This document shows, piece after piece, positions 50,585 to 63,411 of a stretch of 64,000 nucleotides of DNA. The notes under the pieces were generated by a model. It made no database searches. It saw only the letters and a program-made list of their open reading frames with translations, and had not been told where the DNA came from. Position 1 is the stretch's first letter; each line of letters opens with the position of its first letter. The position numbers and the translations under genes were made by a program. Origin of the DNA: Taxawa tesnikishii (nom. ined.) (taxonomy: Eukaryota; Ascomycota; Dothideomycetes; Dothideales); NCBI GenBank assembly GCA_030247885.1, contig JAPDRO010000010.1:496001-560000 (forward strand), read 5' to 3'.

Positions 50585-53393
50585 TTACCGGGTGGCCAAG
50601 TACGATGAAGTTAGCTTTCGAGGCAGTAAGTTGGTGGCAAAGTGCCTTCCCACCACGAGCCTGTCAGGCCCTTGGAGCTGTCGGTTCGATGGCAACGCGG
50701 CAAGCTTGTCGTTGCTCGGAGTCGGTCTACAAGCAGTCGATCCCACGTTGGAATGCTTACTCGTGATACCAGAAGGCTTGGATATGAGCGCGGAGCGCGC
50801 CTTGGCCATCTCGTACAGCAGGTCGACGAACGACTTGTCTTCCTGGTTGTCGTTGCCTCTGGTGGCCGTGGCAGTAACTTCGGGCACCATGTTCTTCATC
50901 TCGATTGTACCGCTCATCTTGGATGTCTCCACTATGACAGTATCGGTGGTGGCCAAAATGCCGCCCCAAAGCTGCTTGGTGCCAGCAGCTGGCGTGAAGC
51001 TGGGCTCGAATGGATTCTCCTCTTCACCGACAAGGCCACGCTCGGACGAGCTGTCGCACTCATGAATGCTATCCTCGCGCGATCCATGCAGAGGGTGCTT
51101 GCGAGCCATGAAGCCCCGATCCTCCATCGCCTTTGCAACGCGGCCTTTACGTCCCTCTTCCATCTTCGGCTCGTACCGCTTCGTCAGGACGGCGCCGAAC
51201 TCAGCGTGCATGGCCTGACGGAGCTTGCCTTGGTCAGAACAGCCAGGATAGTACTGTTGGCGAATTCTGAAGAAGTTCAGAGGAACGAACGTGAGGCGGT
51301 CGGGTTGCTGAAGGGCGGCGCGGTGAATGTCCAGCAGTCGTGTGAAGGCGAAAACCTGGGTATCAGCGTGCTGTGGGGTTGCACCGTAGCGGGCAATGAT
51401 AGGCCTGGTGTTAAAGACAAGTTCCACGAACCAGTCTTCTTTCACGGTCTCTGCAAGTCGCTTGAGTGCTCCATACATCATCTCCACAAAGAGCTTCTCA
51501 CCCTCTGGTAGATGGGGCAACAAGGCGTGTTTCTGACTGACGGTACGCATGATGTTCTCTGCGCTCCAACCTTCGTAGTGGGACAGGTAGGCCAACTGCG
51601 TAAGATCGAGTGGTTTGATGGAGAGCTGGACGTCAGGAACTTGGTCGCGGCGCTCCTGCTGGACGAGCACCTCGAAATGACGGCCAATCTTGGCAAGCAT
51701 GGCGAAACAGACCAGGTATGCTCCCTCTTTAGCAGGCTGTAGTTTGCTGACCTGGATGGCGTGTTGGCGAATGCGGTTGACGCGCGACTCGAACTCTACC
51801 TCTGGAATCTGCATCGTTGTTGCGATGTTCTGACCGACACGGTTGAGTGGTGCAAATCTGTAGCCTCGCGCAGAAAAGAACTCAACGTCCTCTTCCCCCA
51901 ACTGACGGGCGAACACCAGTTGTTGACCCTTCTCGAATGTCTGCATACCCGCACTCTGTGATCTGGGGTTCTTGGGGAGAGTACCTGTACCAATCACATC
52001 GTCAAAGAGAGCTCCGAGGTCGTTCAGGGTGATGTGAAGACGTTCAGCCAGTTCAAAGGCTGCCCCGCAGAAACCTTCACGGAAGAGCAGAGAGTCGTCG
52101 CTGAGGCTTTCGTCATCGTAGACGCTGCTGCTCTTGCTAGCGGTGCCGCTATTGCTACCGTGATTGTAGAGTTGGTTGACTCGCTTCAAGTGACTTCTCA
52201 TCTCGCCAATGAGATCCGTGACGCTTTCCCAGTTGTGCGCGACTTTCCAGATCCAGAGGAACGTGGGGTGAGCAGTGTTGAACTCCTCGGTGAAAGACTG
52301 TTCGAGAGTGTCAGCGTGGCCTTCCACAGCTTTGGGCAGATCACTCTCACCCTGTATGCGAAGCGCTGAGTGACCTTGTGCGACGGCCAGAGCCCTGAGT
52401 TGCTAACCATGATATCGCCCTGCTGGTCGAAGAATGCGCAAGCGAGTATAACTTCCTGGGCCCCACTGGTGAGAGCCTTCGTGCGATGATTGTCATAGTA
52501 GAGCATCCCAAGGCAGAAAACAGCAGCAAGGCAACACTGCAGACCGTCAGCATCCACGCAGAGCAAAGAGTGAGGCGTCTGCGTACCAAAAGTCCGGCGA
52601 CAATGACTGAGACATCTCTCTGGCCGGCGGTAGTGCGGCTTATCGTCTTGAGCTGGTACGTGCATCCCACAGAGGCGGTAAAGTGCATACCGCAGACAGC
52701 GATAGCGAGAATGCTGGCAATGACCATACGCTTCCAAAAAGCACTGATCCACTTTTCCTTGCAGTAGAAGAACAGCGCCATGGCGATGGCACAAGCGCAA
52801 ATCGCGATGATACATGCTGCAACGATGTAATGCGCCGGATAGGTGAGCTTGTAGTTGGTAGCGCCGAGGTTGCCTACATAGTGCATGCCCACGATAGAGA
52901 GACCAGCAAACACTCCGGAAACGACGTCCAAAAACCTGCGAGCAATGGCCGACTTGAGCCGAAGTTCTGCAACGTAGAAGGCAAAACTAAGTCCGATCAC
53001 AGGCAGAAAGCAAGAAAGAGCTGTGTAACCGGGGCTGTAGGCCATCTGGAGGTCGTCCTGGCCTTCTGCGAGCACGATGGAGCGATTGCCGATGAAATGC
53101 ATACACCAGATGCCAACGAGACCCATGGACAAAGCACAGCTCAACAACTGCATGCTACAGATCTGTCAGGGGACTACATCGCATACATGATGTCACCTGA
53201 CCACTCACCGACTCGCCCACGTCTTGCCGGTACGCTTGCGGTGGAGTAGCTCGACAGTGAGCAGAGTGCCGGCCAAACTGGCGAAGAAAGATGCGACAAT
53301 GGTGCCAGTGGTAAAGTGCCAAGGGACGACGGATCCGGGGTAGTAGATAAGATCGTTACCCTCGTTAGGGACGCGCTTGAGGAGACTGTCCAT
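50585..53393 (-). CDS. MHYT-domain signalling protein, four exons (883 aa)
   Basis: Minus-strand exons 53393-53209, 53154-52587, 52536-52351 and 52297-50585; introns of 50-54 bp with GT..AG ends. The frame is continuous for 883 aa. The N-terminus MDSLLKRVPNEGNDLIYYPG is extracellular. Several membrane helices carry the repeated MHYT-type motifs: WCMHFIGN, GMHYVGN and GMHFTASVG. The MHYT domain is a seven-helix sensor first described in bacteria and proposed to bind a metal ion. In fungi it is joined to a long cytoplasmic region. Here that region (SHKVTQRFAYRSFTEEFNTA, HPTFLWIWKVAHNW, DDVIGTGTLPKNPRSQSAG) resembles the family's regulatory part, with a C-terminal Ser-rich tail. A sensory role at the membrane is inferred from the family. 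Looks intact. Confidence 0.85.
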
Positions 53394-56392
53394 GATTGAC
53401 GGCTTCGTACAAGGTGGAACGAGTCGGAGCTTAGTCCACTGTGATGCAGGTTAGCATACAGTCCTTTGAGGCGACTGGCGTTGCAGAAGCTATGCTCTAC
53501 AAGAAGGAAGAATTCCTTCGCAGGTGCAGTGGCTAGCAGCTCGCAGCTCGCAGTTCTCGAATTACTGATAGGGTGAAGGTTGGTGAGCGAAGGTACAGTT
53601 GGCGGCAAGTGGGAAGATTGTGTGCTTAGGGGATCGTAGACGGCAGCGGGAGATGACTAATAGATTTGATGACCTTTAATATCGTGACCAGAATGGATTG
53701 CCAAGTGAAGCGAGGGTAAATGAAAATGCTGGTCCCGAATCCGATTGTCCCTCTGTAAGCCAGCGCCTGACAGTGCTTGCGTTGACGGAAGAACCAAGCT
53801 TCAACACGGTTCGGTACTCGTTCTCTTTTCGATCTTCGGCTTTGCTTCTGTCCAGGGCTCGACAAACATCCAAAAAGAGGCCAGAGGGAGAACCCAACAG
53901 ACGCGGTCGCGTGATGCGTGTGGGACGTTTGAAGCCAGTTCCGAGATGGGGGCACAGAGCAAGTGCTTGGAGAAAACGGTATTTACTGCAGCCCGGCAAC
54001 CGGAACAAAAAGCGTTACCAAAAGAAGGCTGTTGACCGTCGCGTCAAGACTATATGTCAGGTAACAGGAAGCGACCAGAGAATGAGCGTTGTCGCGAACG
54101 TATCGAGTGCCGTAGGAGGTTGCAGTTCCACAGACTGCAGAACCTAAGACCAAGGATTCAGGCGGGCGTATATTAGGATATCCCTTGATTCGTCCCTTGC
54201 ACAGCGTCTGACTGAGTCACAGCAGTTACTTGATGGAGTATTGGTTGTCTGTTGTCGCGAACCCTCCAGAACCAGAACCACACGGCGTTTCCGGACGCGG
54301 TCAGGATAAAGTGCAGTTGTATGCGTATGCAATGCGACTAGGAACATAGGACGATATGGTGATGGAGGAAGAAAAAGGCTACCCAATGATTGGCGATGCA
54401 TCTTCAAGCTAAGGCGATCGATAGTGCAAAGAGACGATCATCGTCGGATTAAACCGCTGCGCAAGCCTGAGCATAGTCTCGACGCGGTGGAGCCGCGCGT
54501 GTGAGAGTGGCGGCGTTTGCTGCATGCGAAAAGGCACGGTCGAGCAAAACTTAAAAAGCAATTAACCATCATAATTCTTGGCGCAGGCCATGATTCTTGG
54601 CACAAGCACGTAAATCTCCTCCAATACAGCGATTCAATGGCTGAAGCCCCACCTCACATATTCGGCCGGGGCAGTTCTTAGCGGAGAAACGTTGCACCCA
54701 ACGGGGCAAGGGCGCATCGCTGCCAAACAAGCCTGCAGCAAGTTGGGCAAGCAGCACAGGCTGAGCAGCACAGGCAGAGCCGAACAACAACGCAAGGGAG
54801 GCTCAGTGGCTGCATGCAGGCAACGACGCTGTCCTCAGCGAACTCCACCCTGTGTCGGAACACAGCAGGTCTTGTTAACCGTCTGCTACCGAACGTACCC
54901 GCTGAAAGACAACACTCGTGCGACGATAGACGGTCAGCTGAAACCGGTGCGTTGTTGCTTGTTTGTTGTTGCCCTTCACTCTGTTCTCCTCCCATTGCCC
55001 CTATCGGCAGAAGCGGCGTGGTCGAAGCACTGTTCCGATGGCAAGTCATACTTCAACAACGGCCTGAAGTCCATTTGACGGTACCCTGTAGCACATCCTT
55101 TAGGTAACACACTGTCCGTGGTCTGTGCTCTGGGTTCGGGCGTGATCCGAGACCGCTACCGCAAGTCATCACAGGGTGATTGATGGAGCCGTTGTTCCTG
55201 CTGGGCGGGGAATAGGATCGTGGCTTTCCTAGCCAATCGCATTTCCTCATGCTAGGGAAATTGGCATAACGCCGTATAACTACACGGGCCGCGAACAGTG
55301 TTTTTGTGGCTCAAACGATAAACAGCACGGCAAGTTGACCTGAGTGCTAGAATAGGCACAGAGAAACTGCTGAGGAGGGCCGTGTATGCTACGGAACCAA
55401 CTGGTGAGTTCAATGATCAAGATGTCTACCACGGCAGCTGGGAGATAAAGGAGATCCCCGCTTAATTGGCGGGTCACATGACTGTATGGAAAGACCGAAA
55501 GGCTGCCATCTTGTAATACGGCACATGCTTTAGTTGTTAGCACAGGGGACTGAGAACTGTCTCGCCCGCATGTTGAGAACTTGCTTGACCCTTGAGAATG
55601 GCTTCGGCACCTTGGGTTGCTCTGCCAGGCTGCACATGCATTGTTCATCACCATTTGGCCGCTGCATGACTACCTTTGACTGCCCGCCGTCCTTACAACA
55701 ATCTGAACATTCTCATCCTGGTTGTGCCGGATCTAACAGAAAGACCGCGCATACACGGAGGGGACTCAGCTCGTCGACGGCCTCCAAAATGGCGATTGAA
55801 GCCTGGGCTTGCGCCAGCTCTGAGATCGCGGAGAAGGCAGCGAGGGCATAGGGAAGCTTCTTTTATGAGAAGTTGTTGAGGCTGACGCGCTGTAGATCCT
55901 CTACACGGAACTTGTTGGAGCCCTACGTAATGAACTTGCTAAGGCCACTTGGAAAGGGCCTACTCGATTCGCAAGACGGGGACTCAGTCGAGGGTCTTAG
56001 AACGCGTGGAGCGCGCAATCTCTTGCGTCTGAGCGGCTTGAAGAGTTGGAAACATAGGTCAGCTACGTGCAGCGGAAACATATGCCAGCTTAGGATAAGA
56101 GGGTACAAAAGCCTATTGGTAGGAGGGATTGGAGCAGGTTGCCCGGCTCCAAGGACGTCACCCCTTCACTGGGCACTGACTCCTGGTGTACCAGGATGGT
56201 AGGCAGGATCACTTCCTGGCCAGGGAGTTTGCTAAGTGGCTCTATGGGGCGGATGCGCATGTCGGTATGCATAGAGACGGAACTATTCACCTTACAGGAC
56301 AGTACGCCGGTGATGCATGGTGAAGGAGCAAACAGGGAACCACTCAGGTGGCCTACCGCGGCAGCGACTTGAGTCAGAGTCTTTAGGACAAT
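53394..56392. other. Three-kilobase stretch with no supported gene
   Basis: I checked all frames for domain-like phrases and found none. ORFs are under 150 codons, overlap on both strands and lack splice support. No terminal repeats, LINE motifs or tandem repeats were seen. It may hold promoters of the MHYT gene (right of 53393), unannotated RNA, or old repeats beyond recognition. Confidence 0.35.
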
Positions 56393-56735
56393 GTAAACCG
56401 TGGGGAAGACGACCGTCAACCACCACCTCTCGAGCTTTAATCGCTATCAAAGTGTCGCAAGAACGATGCAATCAGAACTTGAGTTGCTACGTATGTTTGC
56501 AAGTACTTCTTCCTCCTCGAACTCGACTACCTTTTGGACTGCACGCTTGCGCGGCCGCCCGCGCGGCTTTCTGTTCGCTACATCCGCTTGCGCTTCCCTT
56601 GCTATCTCGAGCACTTCTTGCGTGCTAAACACGAACCTCCCCTTCAGTGCGACTCGCTTACCTTTGTTCCGAGTCTTTCGCATATTGAGAAGCTCTTGCT
56701 GCTTCTTGACCTGCTTTCGTAAAGTGACCTTCTCA
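56393..56735 (-). mobile_element. Fot1-type transposon fragment K (3' end)
   Basis: The left end reads TGTAAACCGTGGGGAAG, a variant of the E-type terminal repeat. The minus strand then encodes the C-terminus of the transposase: VTLRKQVKKQQELLN, KGKRVALKGRFVFSTQEVLE, an in-frame AT-hook RKPRGRPRKRA and a tail SNSSSDCIVLATL. Upstream of VTLRKQ homology ends abruptly, so everything 5' is deleted. This fragment is useful as an outgroup showing the AT-hook in the zero frame. Confidence 0.85.
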
Positions 56736-56999
56736 AAGCCCGGAATACTGCTTTCTGTCCATCGGTTGTGGCGTTTGAGGCGAGACATACTAAAGACAAG
56801 GTTTCTTACGAAAAACGTCCGCGTTCTTGGCCTGGAGCACCGACAACGGTCGGAGAACTTGTACCGAGGCTCGGTTCAACCTAACGAACTAACGATTGGG
56901 GTGTCTTCGCCAATCATCTACTTCTACGTTCACGCGGTCACACAATTGACTGGAGATATGGTCCAATGTATGCAACACTCATTGCAATGTCACCACTTA

Positions 57000-57755
57000 C
57001 GCTGTGCCGGACGAAGAACGCGTACCTCTTCGTGATGTCAGGATTGAGTGTATGCTCTCGACGGAAACCGAGTTGCGCTTGGGAGCGACGAAGAGACGGT
57101 ATGAGTGCACAAGGAAGTTACCAGGCAAGCCCAGAACAACTCGAGAACGGCATAAGTGTACAACGGCTTCGAGAAACAAGACGGATTCTCGGCTTCTAGA
57201 CCAAGACAAGTCTACAACAATCTCACCGTTTATATTGATTGGAGCGCCTACGGTAACATGTCTATACCGGGTCTGTGCAATAGGACTCGTCGGACGTTCC
57301 AATAATAACAGACGCGATGGGACCACGCAACCAGACGACGCCAACTTGACCACGCAGCTATCGGGCAACCGCATAGCCTCGTTCCTCCTCTTCGATCCCC
57401 CTATAACAATATCTCACCTTTGACAGCACTCGCCCTCCTCCCAGTTTGCCTCGCAAGCCGTACGACGACTTTTGAGAACGCCTCCGGCTGCAAAACGCTG
57501 CAAGGAAGGGATAAGAGCCGGAATGCGAGCACGTAGCCACGATCTGTTGGATGTGGGAACCTTCTACTAACGATCGTTTTTCCTTGTTATGGCTCAGCCA
57601 AAATGCTGCGCGCTTGCTCCGTCGGCATTCTGACTGTTTGTGGCTTATCAATACACCCTATCATGTTGTTGTTCCGGCAATTTGAAGGGCGGTTGGTAAC
57701 AGCTCAGGCTCCCTTCGGGTCAAACAGCTCAACAACTGAATCACTCAAACAATCA
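57000..57755 (+). repeat. Unclassified dispersed repeat, copy 2
   Basis: Aligns with 19285-20040 over about 750 bases in the same orientation (see that entry). No shared ORF, terminal repeats or target duplication seen. Confidence 0.6.
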
Positions 57756-58580
57756 TGTTTCCGCCCATCATAAGAACTAGGAAGTAAGACGTACCCAGTT
57801 GCCAAAAGAGTGTTCAAAGGTGTATAAGTAGATCCACTAGCCCGCGGATTACGTTACACATTACAACCATCGTTCGATTGAGGGACGAGAGGCACTCTAG
57901 CTTCTGTAGTGAATGTGGTATCGTTGCGGTACAGAGGCACGGTCGGCATGGTACGCCACATCCCAGCAGATGGATGCGGCCAACACCGTTGCAGTTGAAG
58001 ACCAGTAGAGACCAGATTTCAGGGATCGTCTGAGAGATGGCAGGCAATAGCTTTTGGCGAGGCATCCGAGCAATCAATGCGATCGCAAGACCCGCGACCG
58101 CATGGCAGCCTCGTCTGCCCCGTACGCGGACCTCTCGCGCAGCTCGGCCTTGCACGTCCCTTATGCCCGTCATTCTCATACCCTAATCTGTCTTGTGCTA
58201 GAAATGCGAACGGGAAACGCTGCATTGATATAGTACTGCGGGGTGACAGTTTGACAGCAGAACAACTCAGACACTAACACCGACGTTGACGATCGACTTA
58301 GCGTTGCTAGTCGAAAAACGAGAGAACGAGCTATTCTCGGTCCGTGTTCGGATACGGATCCCGGCGAGATCCCCCACATCGCCCCCTCTTCCTGCAGGTA
58401 AGCTTTAAAACGAACCAGGCTGCATCCACTTCCCGCTTAACGTACTTCTTTGGACTCTTTCGCTCTTCTTGGCGGGTCCGTATTACTATACTATCGCCAA
58501 CTGGATCAACCGGAGCTGATGGTTCTCCGTGACTGGATCAGTGACACCTTGCATCTCCGCAACCGGATCAATTGTTCCTA
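57756..58580. other. Intergenic, upstream of SAT4-type gene
   Basis: The stretch 58500-58580 has short direct repeats of ACTGGATCA or CCGGATCA (four near copies) just before the start codon at 58581. No gene seen. Confidence 0.4.
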
Positions 58581-59894
58581 ATGGACAGGCCACATGATCT
58601 CTCTGGTGTTCAGGCCTCAAGAGGCGCCGAAGCGCTTGTGATTTCCTGCACCTTCACGGCTATCGCGTTCACATTTCTTTCACTACGAGTAATCACTCGG
58701 ATAGCAATTCTCAAGACTTTCGGTTTTGAGGATTACATGATCGTACTAGCGTTCGTGAGTGCAGCTTGCATTGACGCTCCGTGGTTGCCTCACTAAGGTG
58801 CGCAGACATCTTCTCTCGCTCTCACGGTTACGATCTGTATCGGTAAGTGGCTCGGTCTCGTTTGTGAGCAGCTGTTAACTGATGTTGCAGAAGTCACATA
58901 CGGTTTGGGGAAGCACATGGCCACTCTTGCAGCAGATCAGAAGATGCTGCTGCTGAAGGTCAGTCCGGTTACACGTGGTTTTCTACGTCTTGCGCTCATG
59001 ACTGGACAGGCCTTCTACGCAAGCGTTCCCCTATACCAGTGCTCGTTGGTTTTGACCAAGATCTCTATCCTTCTCCAGTATCATCGGCTGTTTGTAGGAT
59101 TACCAGTCTGCCGGGTTATCTATGCGGTTGGCGCTGTTTGTATCACTTACGGTGCACAACAACCCTCCTTGGTCGCCGTGGCTTACAGCTGACGAGATTC
59201 AACAGCTTTGTGGTCCATCCTGAGCAACATCTGCATCTGTACTCCTGTGGCATACTTCTGGGACCAGAGCATTCCTAAGGGTCGCTGCCTCAACAAGAAG
59301 GCCGTATGGTTTACCAATGCCTCGCTCAACATCCTTACGGACATCGCCATCTTGATCCTCCCGTTGCCGTCTTTGCAACGCCTGCGGCTGCCCAGGAGGC
59401 AGAAGATTGGCCTGATGGGCGTGTTTGCTTTGGGCGGGTTGTAAGTCTTCCCCTCAGCTTCCAGCACTGCTTCGACCCCATACGACGAACGGGTTTGCAA
59501 GGATATCCGGCTAATCTTGAAGTCCCCTAGCGTCTGCCTTGTGTCTATCCTTCGATTGAAGTACCTGCACCAGATCTCGATCAGCAAAGATGCCTCTTGG
59601 GACAATGTCGCTGCAGCATACTGGTCTTCAATCGAGGCCAACGTGGCAATCGTCACCGCTTCGTTGCCGACTCTCAAAGCGCTCATCTCAAGGCATTTCC
59701 CGTACCTGCTTGGTAGCAGCACCGGTGCCCCGAGCTCTCTACAGGGCCCTCTCCCAGCTCATCTTGGCGTTTCCACTAACGCTCTTCATCACGTTGACGA
59801 TCCTTGTTCTTCCAGATACCCTACAGCGGTGGAGCTGCGTGTCACTACAATAGCACACAGGAGGATAAGCATGTCGGAAGTCCATAAAGCCTAA
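58581..59894 (+). CDS. SAT4/rhodopsin-domain integral membrane protein, six exons (339 aa)
   Basis: Exons 58581-58754, 58806-58842, 58891-58958, 59010-59151, 59206-59440 and 59531-59894; all five introns (48-90 bp) are GT..AG, and phases add to 339 aa. The start MDRPHDLSGVQASRGAEALV leads to helix 1. Conserved phrases: FTFLSLRVITRI, FGFEDYMIVLAF, TVTICIEVTYGLGKHMATL, ASVPLYQCSLVLTKISILLQ, RCLNKKAVWFTNASLNILTD, ILPLPSL, LMGVFALGGF and VAAAYWSSIEANVAIVTASL. This order of seven helices is that of the fungal SAT4 (rhodopsin-domain) family. It is more typical of the family and better preserved than the copy at 44787, and the two are distant paralogues. Function unknown; plasma membrane location is assumed. 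Confidence 0.85.
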
Positions 59895-60710
59895 CGCGCG
59901 AGCGCTTGAGCGATGGCAAAGCCTTAGATTGTGTTGCATGCTAAACCCTCGGTGATGAGGTCGGGGCGCGTATCTGTAACTTGTATCGTACAAGTTGTGT
60001 ACCTCATAGACGTCCTTGTTATGAACATCAGGTGATGAGATCAAGTCAAGATTCAGAAAGGTTCCCCGAGCAAAGCATCGTAGCGTAGACAGCCAGCCCT
60101 GGTACATCGCGTCCGACTAACTGTTTGCAGTGCATACGCTAGGGCTACAGTTCCCCAGACTTCTCCGCATCTTTCGCTATGGCGTAGCCGGAACCCCTGG
60201 ACCGGTCCAGGCAAGCACACCAGAAGCCATGGCAAAGGTCGAGGTAGTTACCGAACTTCCTGGCAGAAAGATGACTAGCTCAATCAAGGCATCATACTGC
60301 TAGCGTGGCGCGGGTAAAGAGACTTTGATAGTGTGATGTTCAGAAAAGGTAAACTAAGGGCTTACAGCCGGAAGACAGAACTCAGCACTTCTTCAAAAAC
60401 CAAGGGTGTGACGATCGCAGAAGATGCTCGGGACACACGGTAGAGGGTTTCTGGCTCGCCTTGTCAAGCCTAGACACCACATTGACAACCAACCCCAAAA
60501 GGAGGCCAAGGAAGGAAGTCACGGTCGGGTCTGTACCGATGAACCGCAGGCAGATCGCTCCCTTGTCTCATATGCCCTGCTTGGCTTCAAGCACTCATTT
60601 TTCCGGTGTCGCGGTCACGGCGATGTGGTAACACATGATCATCCTGCGCTGCAGAACACCTTGGTCTGAACATAGCTACCACGCATCCTCTCAGTCTGAT
60701 CTTGCACATA
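59895..60710. other. Intergenic; no supported gene
   Basis: Short ORFs without motifs; no repeats seen. Confidence 0.35.
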
Positions 60711-61500
60711 ATGGAGAAAGAGAAGGAAGAACAAAAGCGGGAGAGGGAGGAGCATAAAGCGGAAAGGAAAGAATACAAGAAATAGATAGGCAACCTAGAG
60801 AACATGATCAAAACCCTTACCCTAGACGTGAAGAACCTGCAACAGGGTAGCCCCAACTGGGGCATGTCCTCTGAGTTTGGGAACCAGTCGTCCTGTCTGC
60901 AAACTAGTCAATAGTCACATGCGGCGGTAGCTGCGGCGGGAGTGCCTCTCCAACATTCGCGGACAAACTCCAAGGGGTCCAGAGTCTCCTTTGATCTTGC
61001 GTCTTCTCAACCGGGCTCGCCAAAGCAAGTATCTCTGAAAACGTCTCCTCCCATGAGTATGAACCCCTCATTAAGGAGTGTTGTGAAGTCAGTGACGAGT
61101 GAGCGGGGAGCGCAGGGGTGCAGCGCCTGTCCTTGATGTGAAGAATCTAGATGGTGAGATCGCGGAGCAGGACAACGACGCCAGAAACATGAAAGCCCGA
61201 CTGGTAAGGGTCTTGAACACTATTCAGGACCTGGAAAGCCAGAGGTACAGGACTTCAGGCTCTGGCACACGAACAACGAAGTCCGGGTGATCCGCTTTCG
61301 AGTCTCTAAGGAGAGTGAAGGTCCTGTCCGCCAGAACGCCGCGCAGTGGATCCACACCCACTTCAGAGGAGGAAGCTTGATGGACCAAAGTGGTATGCTG
61401 TCAAGGTGGACTGGATCGACAAGCAGTCTGCGAGTGACTCGACTACAGGCAGGATTACAGGGAAGGCTCGCATCTCAAGTAACCAACGGTTGATCTGTAA
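60711..61500 (+). pseudogene. Tad1-like LINE ORF1 relic
   Basis: A plus-strand coiled-coil start (MEKEKEEQKREREEHKAERK) has an early stop. It is followed by a Ser/Pro-rich part and then a stretch matching the ORF1 protein of fungal Tad1-type LINEs: VLDVKNLDGEIAEQDNDARN, the VRQNAAQWIHTHFRGGS block and DGPKWYAVKVDWIDKQS. Several stops and frame changes separate these pieces. No zinc-knuckle region or ORF2 follows, so it is a truncated, decayed insertion. Confidence 0.6.
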
Positions 61501-62780
61501 GCGGAATAGCAAGTCAGACAGATCGTATGACCTCGCATACAAGCAACGTTGCACATCGCATGCGTGCTTGGATACTGCTTTCCCTGCCATCCGTTGCGAC
61601 ACTCTTAACAATGCTACATGTCACAGGGGTAGGTGCCGATGCTCTAGATCGCGTCGGTTTTGACGTTCCCTAGGTTGCAACTCGGTTTTGAGATAGTGAG
61701 ATCTCACTTTAGTAGCTGCGCTGCATCCTTTGCAGAGTGTGCAAGTTGGGCGGCATCTGTTTATGCCGCTGCACATTTAAGCGTCAATACGATAGGGTGC
61801 GATGCGAAGCGCTGTGACTTGCGCGCATGTCGTAGGGCTCGCAACAGGTAGACACTCAGGTCTGGGCGGATACCTTGCGCAAGCCTTGAAGAGAGTTGTT
61901 AACGCCTAGTCCAGTCTCCGACTGTCCAACAGGCGGCGTTCACAGATGAAGCTTTAGATATCTGATCACAAAGTTGATTTCTACGGCGGAACACATAGTA
62001 TGGTCGTTCAGGAAATGGCAGTAAGCGTAAGACATAAGTAGCTTGACGACAGTACGCTACGGTGTCGTGGACGAGAAACCGGATGCGTAGTTACGGTGGC
62101 CAAACATCGAGATCCGGGAATCCGGGTTCCATCGTTACTTACAGCTTCGTGCGGGGTGCAAGCCCAAGGCAGCAAGACTTTCGCGGAGCATGCAGCAGCT
62201 GTGGCGGCGTCGTGGGCTATTTTGGGCCGGCGCTTGGGGGATGACACACGGGAAACCGAAGATCAGATCTCGTCTTTCACGCTGTTACAATACACTCGTT
62301 TGAGGCGGTTAAGACCGTCAAAAGGCGGGTTTCAGGAAATGGTCCGCATGCGGAGGCAGATGGGTGGGGAGATTGTACTACTACCGTCCATCTGTCATCG
62401 CTCTAAAGGCCGTGGTTGTGTCACGAGACCCGGGACGAGACGATTCAACGTCGGACCGGGGAGAAAGCTTTGTCCGACCTCCCTCCCATTTCCCTTTTCC
62501 AGTATGCCTGTATCTGCACACCCATATTCCGAGTCCTCGGTAGCGAGACGCTAGCGTTCCTCTTGATGTAGTCTCTCGAACCACCGTTTGCGGCGCGGAC
62601 TACTCCGCGATTTCGAAGACGCTTTCCAAAAGACCGTCCATTGGCAAGATTTCCCTCTCGGATAGCGCTCGGTCATTGTAACGCGAAAGTCAGGGACAAT
62701 AGAGTTCTAGCAAGGTATCACAGATTTATAGTAGGACAAGTGTGAGAAAATAGGAAAGGGTTGGGCTTGGTGAGGCATTG
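61501..62780. other. Intergenic; repeat scrap at 62415-62500
   Basis: A 152-codon ORF at 62096-62554 (KTFAEHAAAVAASWAILGRR) has no domain that I recognise. The segment 62415-62500 resembles 19170-19260. No confident gene. Confidence 0.35.
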
Positions 62781-62786
62781 GAAGCG

Positions 62787-62947
62787 CGACGCGTTCCATA
62801 AAGGCGGACTGGAACGTGTTCCAAACGCGACGCGTTCCAATTATATATGCACCCGATTAGCAGGCGGGATATTGTAGGAAGTTCGACGCGTTCCAAACAT
62901 GCAACTTAGCGTTGGCCGGTAGATTCTTGTGGAACGCGTCGCGTTCC
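62787..62947. promoter_or_regulatory. Cluster of GACGCGTTCC-type palindromic motifs
   Basis: ACGCGT occurs at 62789-62794, 62830-62835, 62886-62891 and 62934-62939, each time next to TTCC or GGAA (GCGACGCGTTCC, TCGACGCGTTCC, GGAACGCGTCGCGTTCC). A related GGAACGTGTTCC lies at 62811. ACGCGT is the core of the MCB site bound by MBF-type APSES factors. Four cores in 160 bases is far above chance. The nearest ORF to the right starts at 63412 (+). Role as a regulatory cluster is inferred. Confidence 0.55.
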
Positions 62948-63411
62948 AGAGAAGAATACGACAGTAAACAATGTCGCGAAACGAGCTGATCGCAAAAACC
63001 ACAAATGTTCCAACGGCGAATACACACATATGCGTGCGTCTGTCCTCCGCAGCTCTCACATATGTCGTTCTCGCGTGCCTGATTCGCCCGCGTTCGACTC
63101 GCTCGCGGAAGCGGAGCCGAAAGTGGGGCCAAAAGTGACTCGAACCCTGAAGGGATGAGTGCAATCTTGCGGAGGGCGTATTTCCTCCAGGGGCGGGAGG
63201 GAGCGAACCAATGGAAGCTCGAGGGAAACGAATGGACGTCAACTTGCAAAAGGCACAGTTAGCAGGGAATGTAGGTTACGGGCTGCGGGAGGGTCTTTGG
63301 CCATGTGCGTTTTGTTTACCATCGTCCATATCCTCTGGTCATCATGATCAACCCTTTCCATCGCGCCAACTGTCCGTCTAACACAGCCCGATATTGACGC
63401 AGCAGCCATCA
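62948..63411. other. Intergenic between motif cluster and right-edge ORF
   Basis: Antisense ORFs of about 130 codons without motifs. Probably the promoter and leader of the ORF at 63412. Confidence 0.35.

Noticed and set aside
53394-56392. Hidden gene in the long empty stretch
   Set aside because: Searched both strands for domain phrases and intron-linked frames without success.
62096-62554. 152-codon ORF as a gene
   Set aside because: Part of it overlaps a repeat related to 19.2 kb, and no domain is recognisable.
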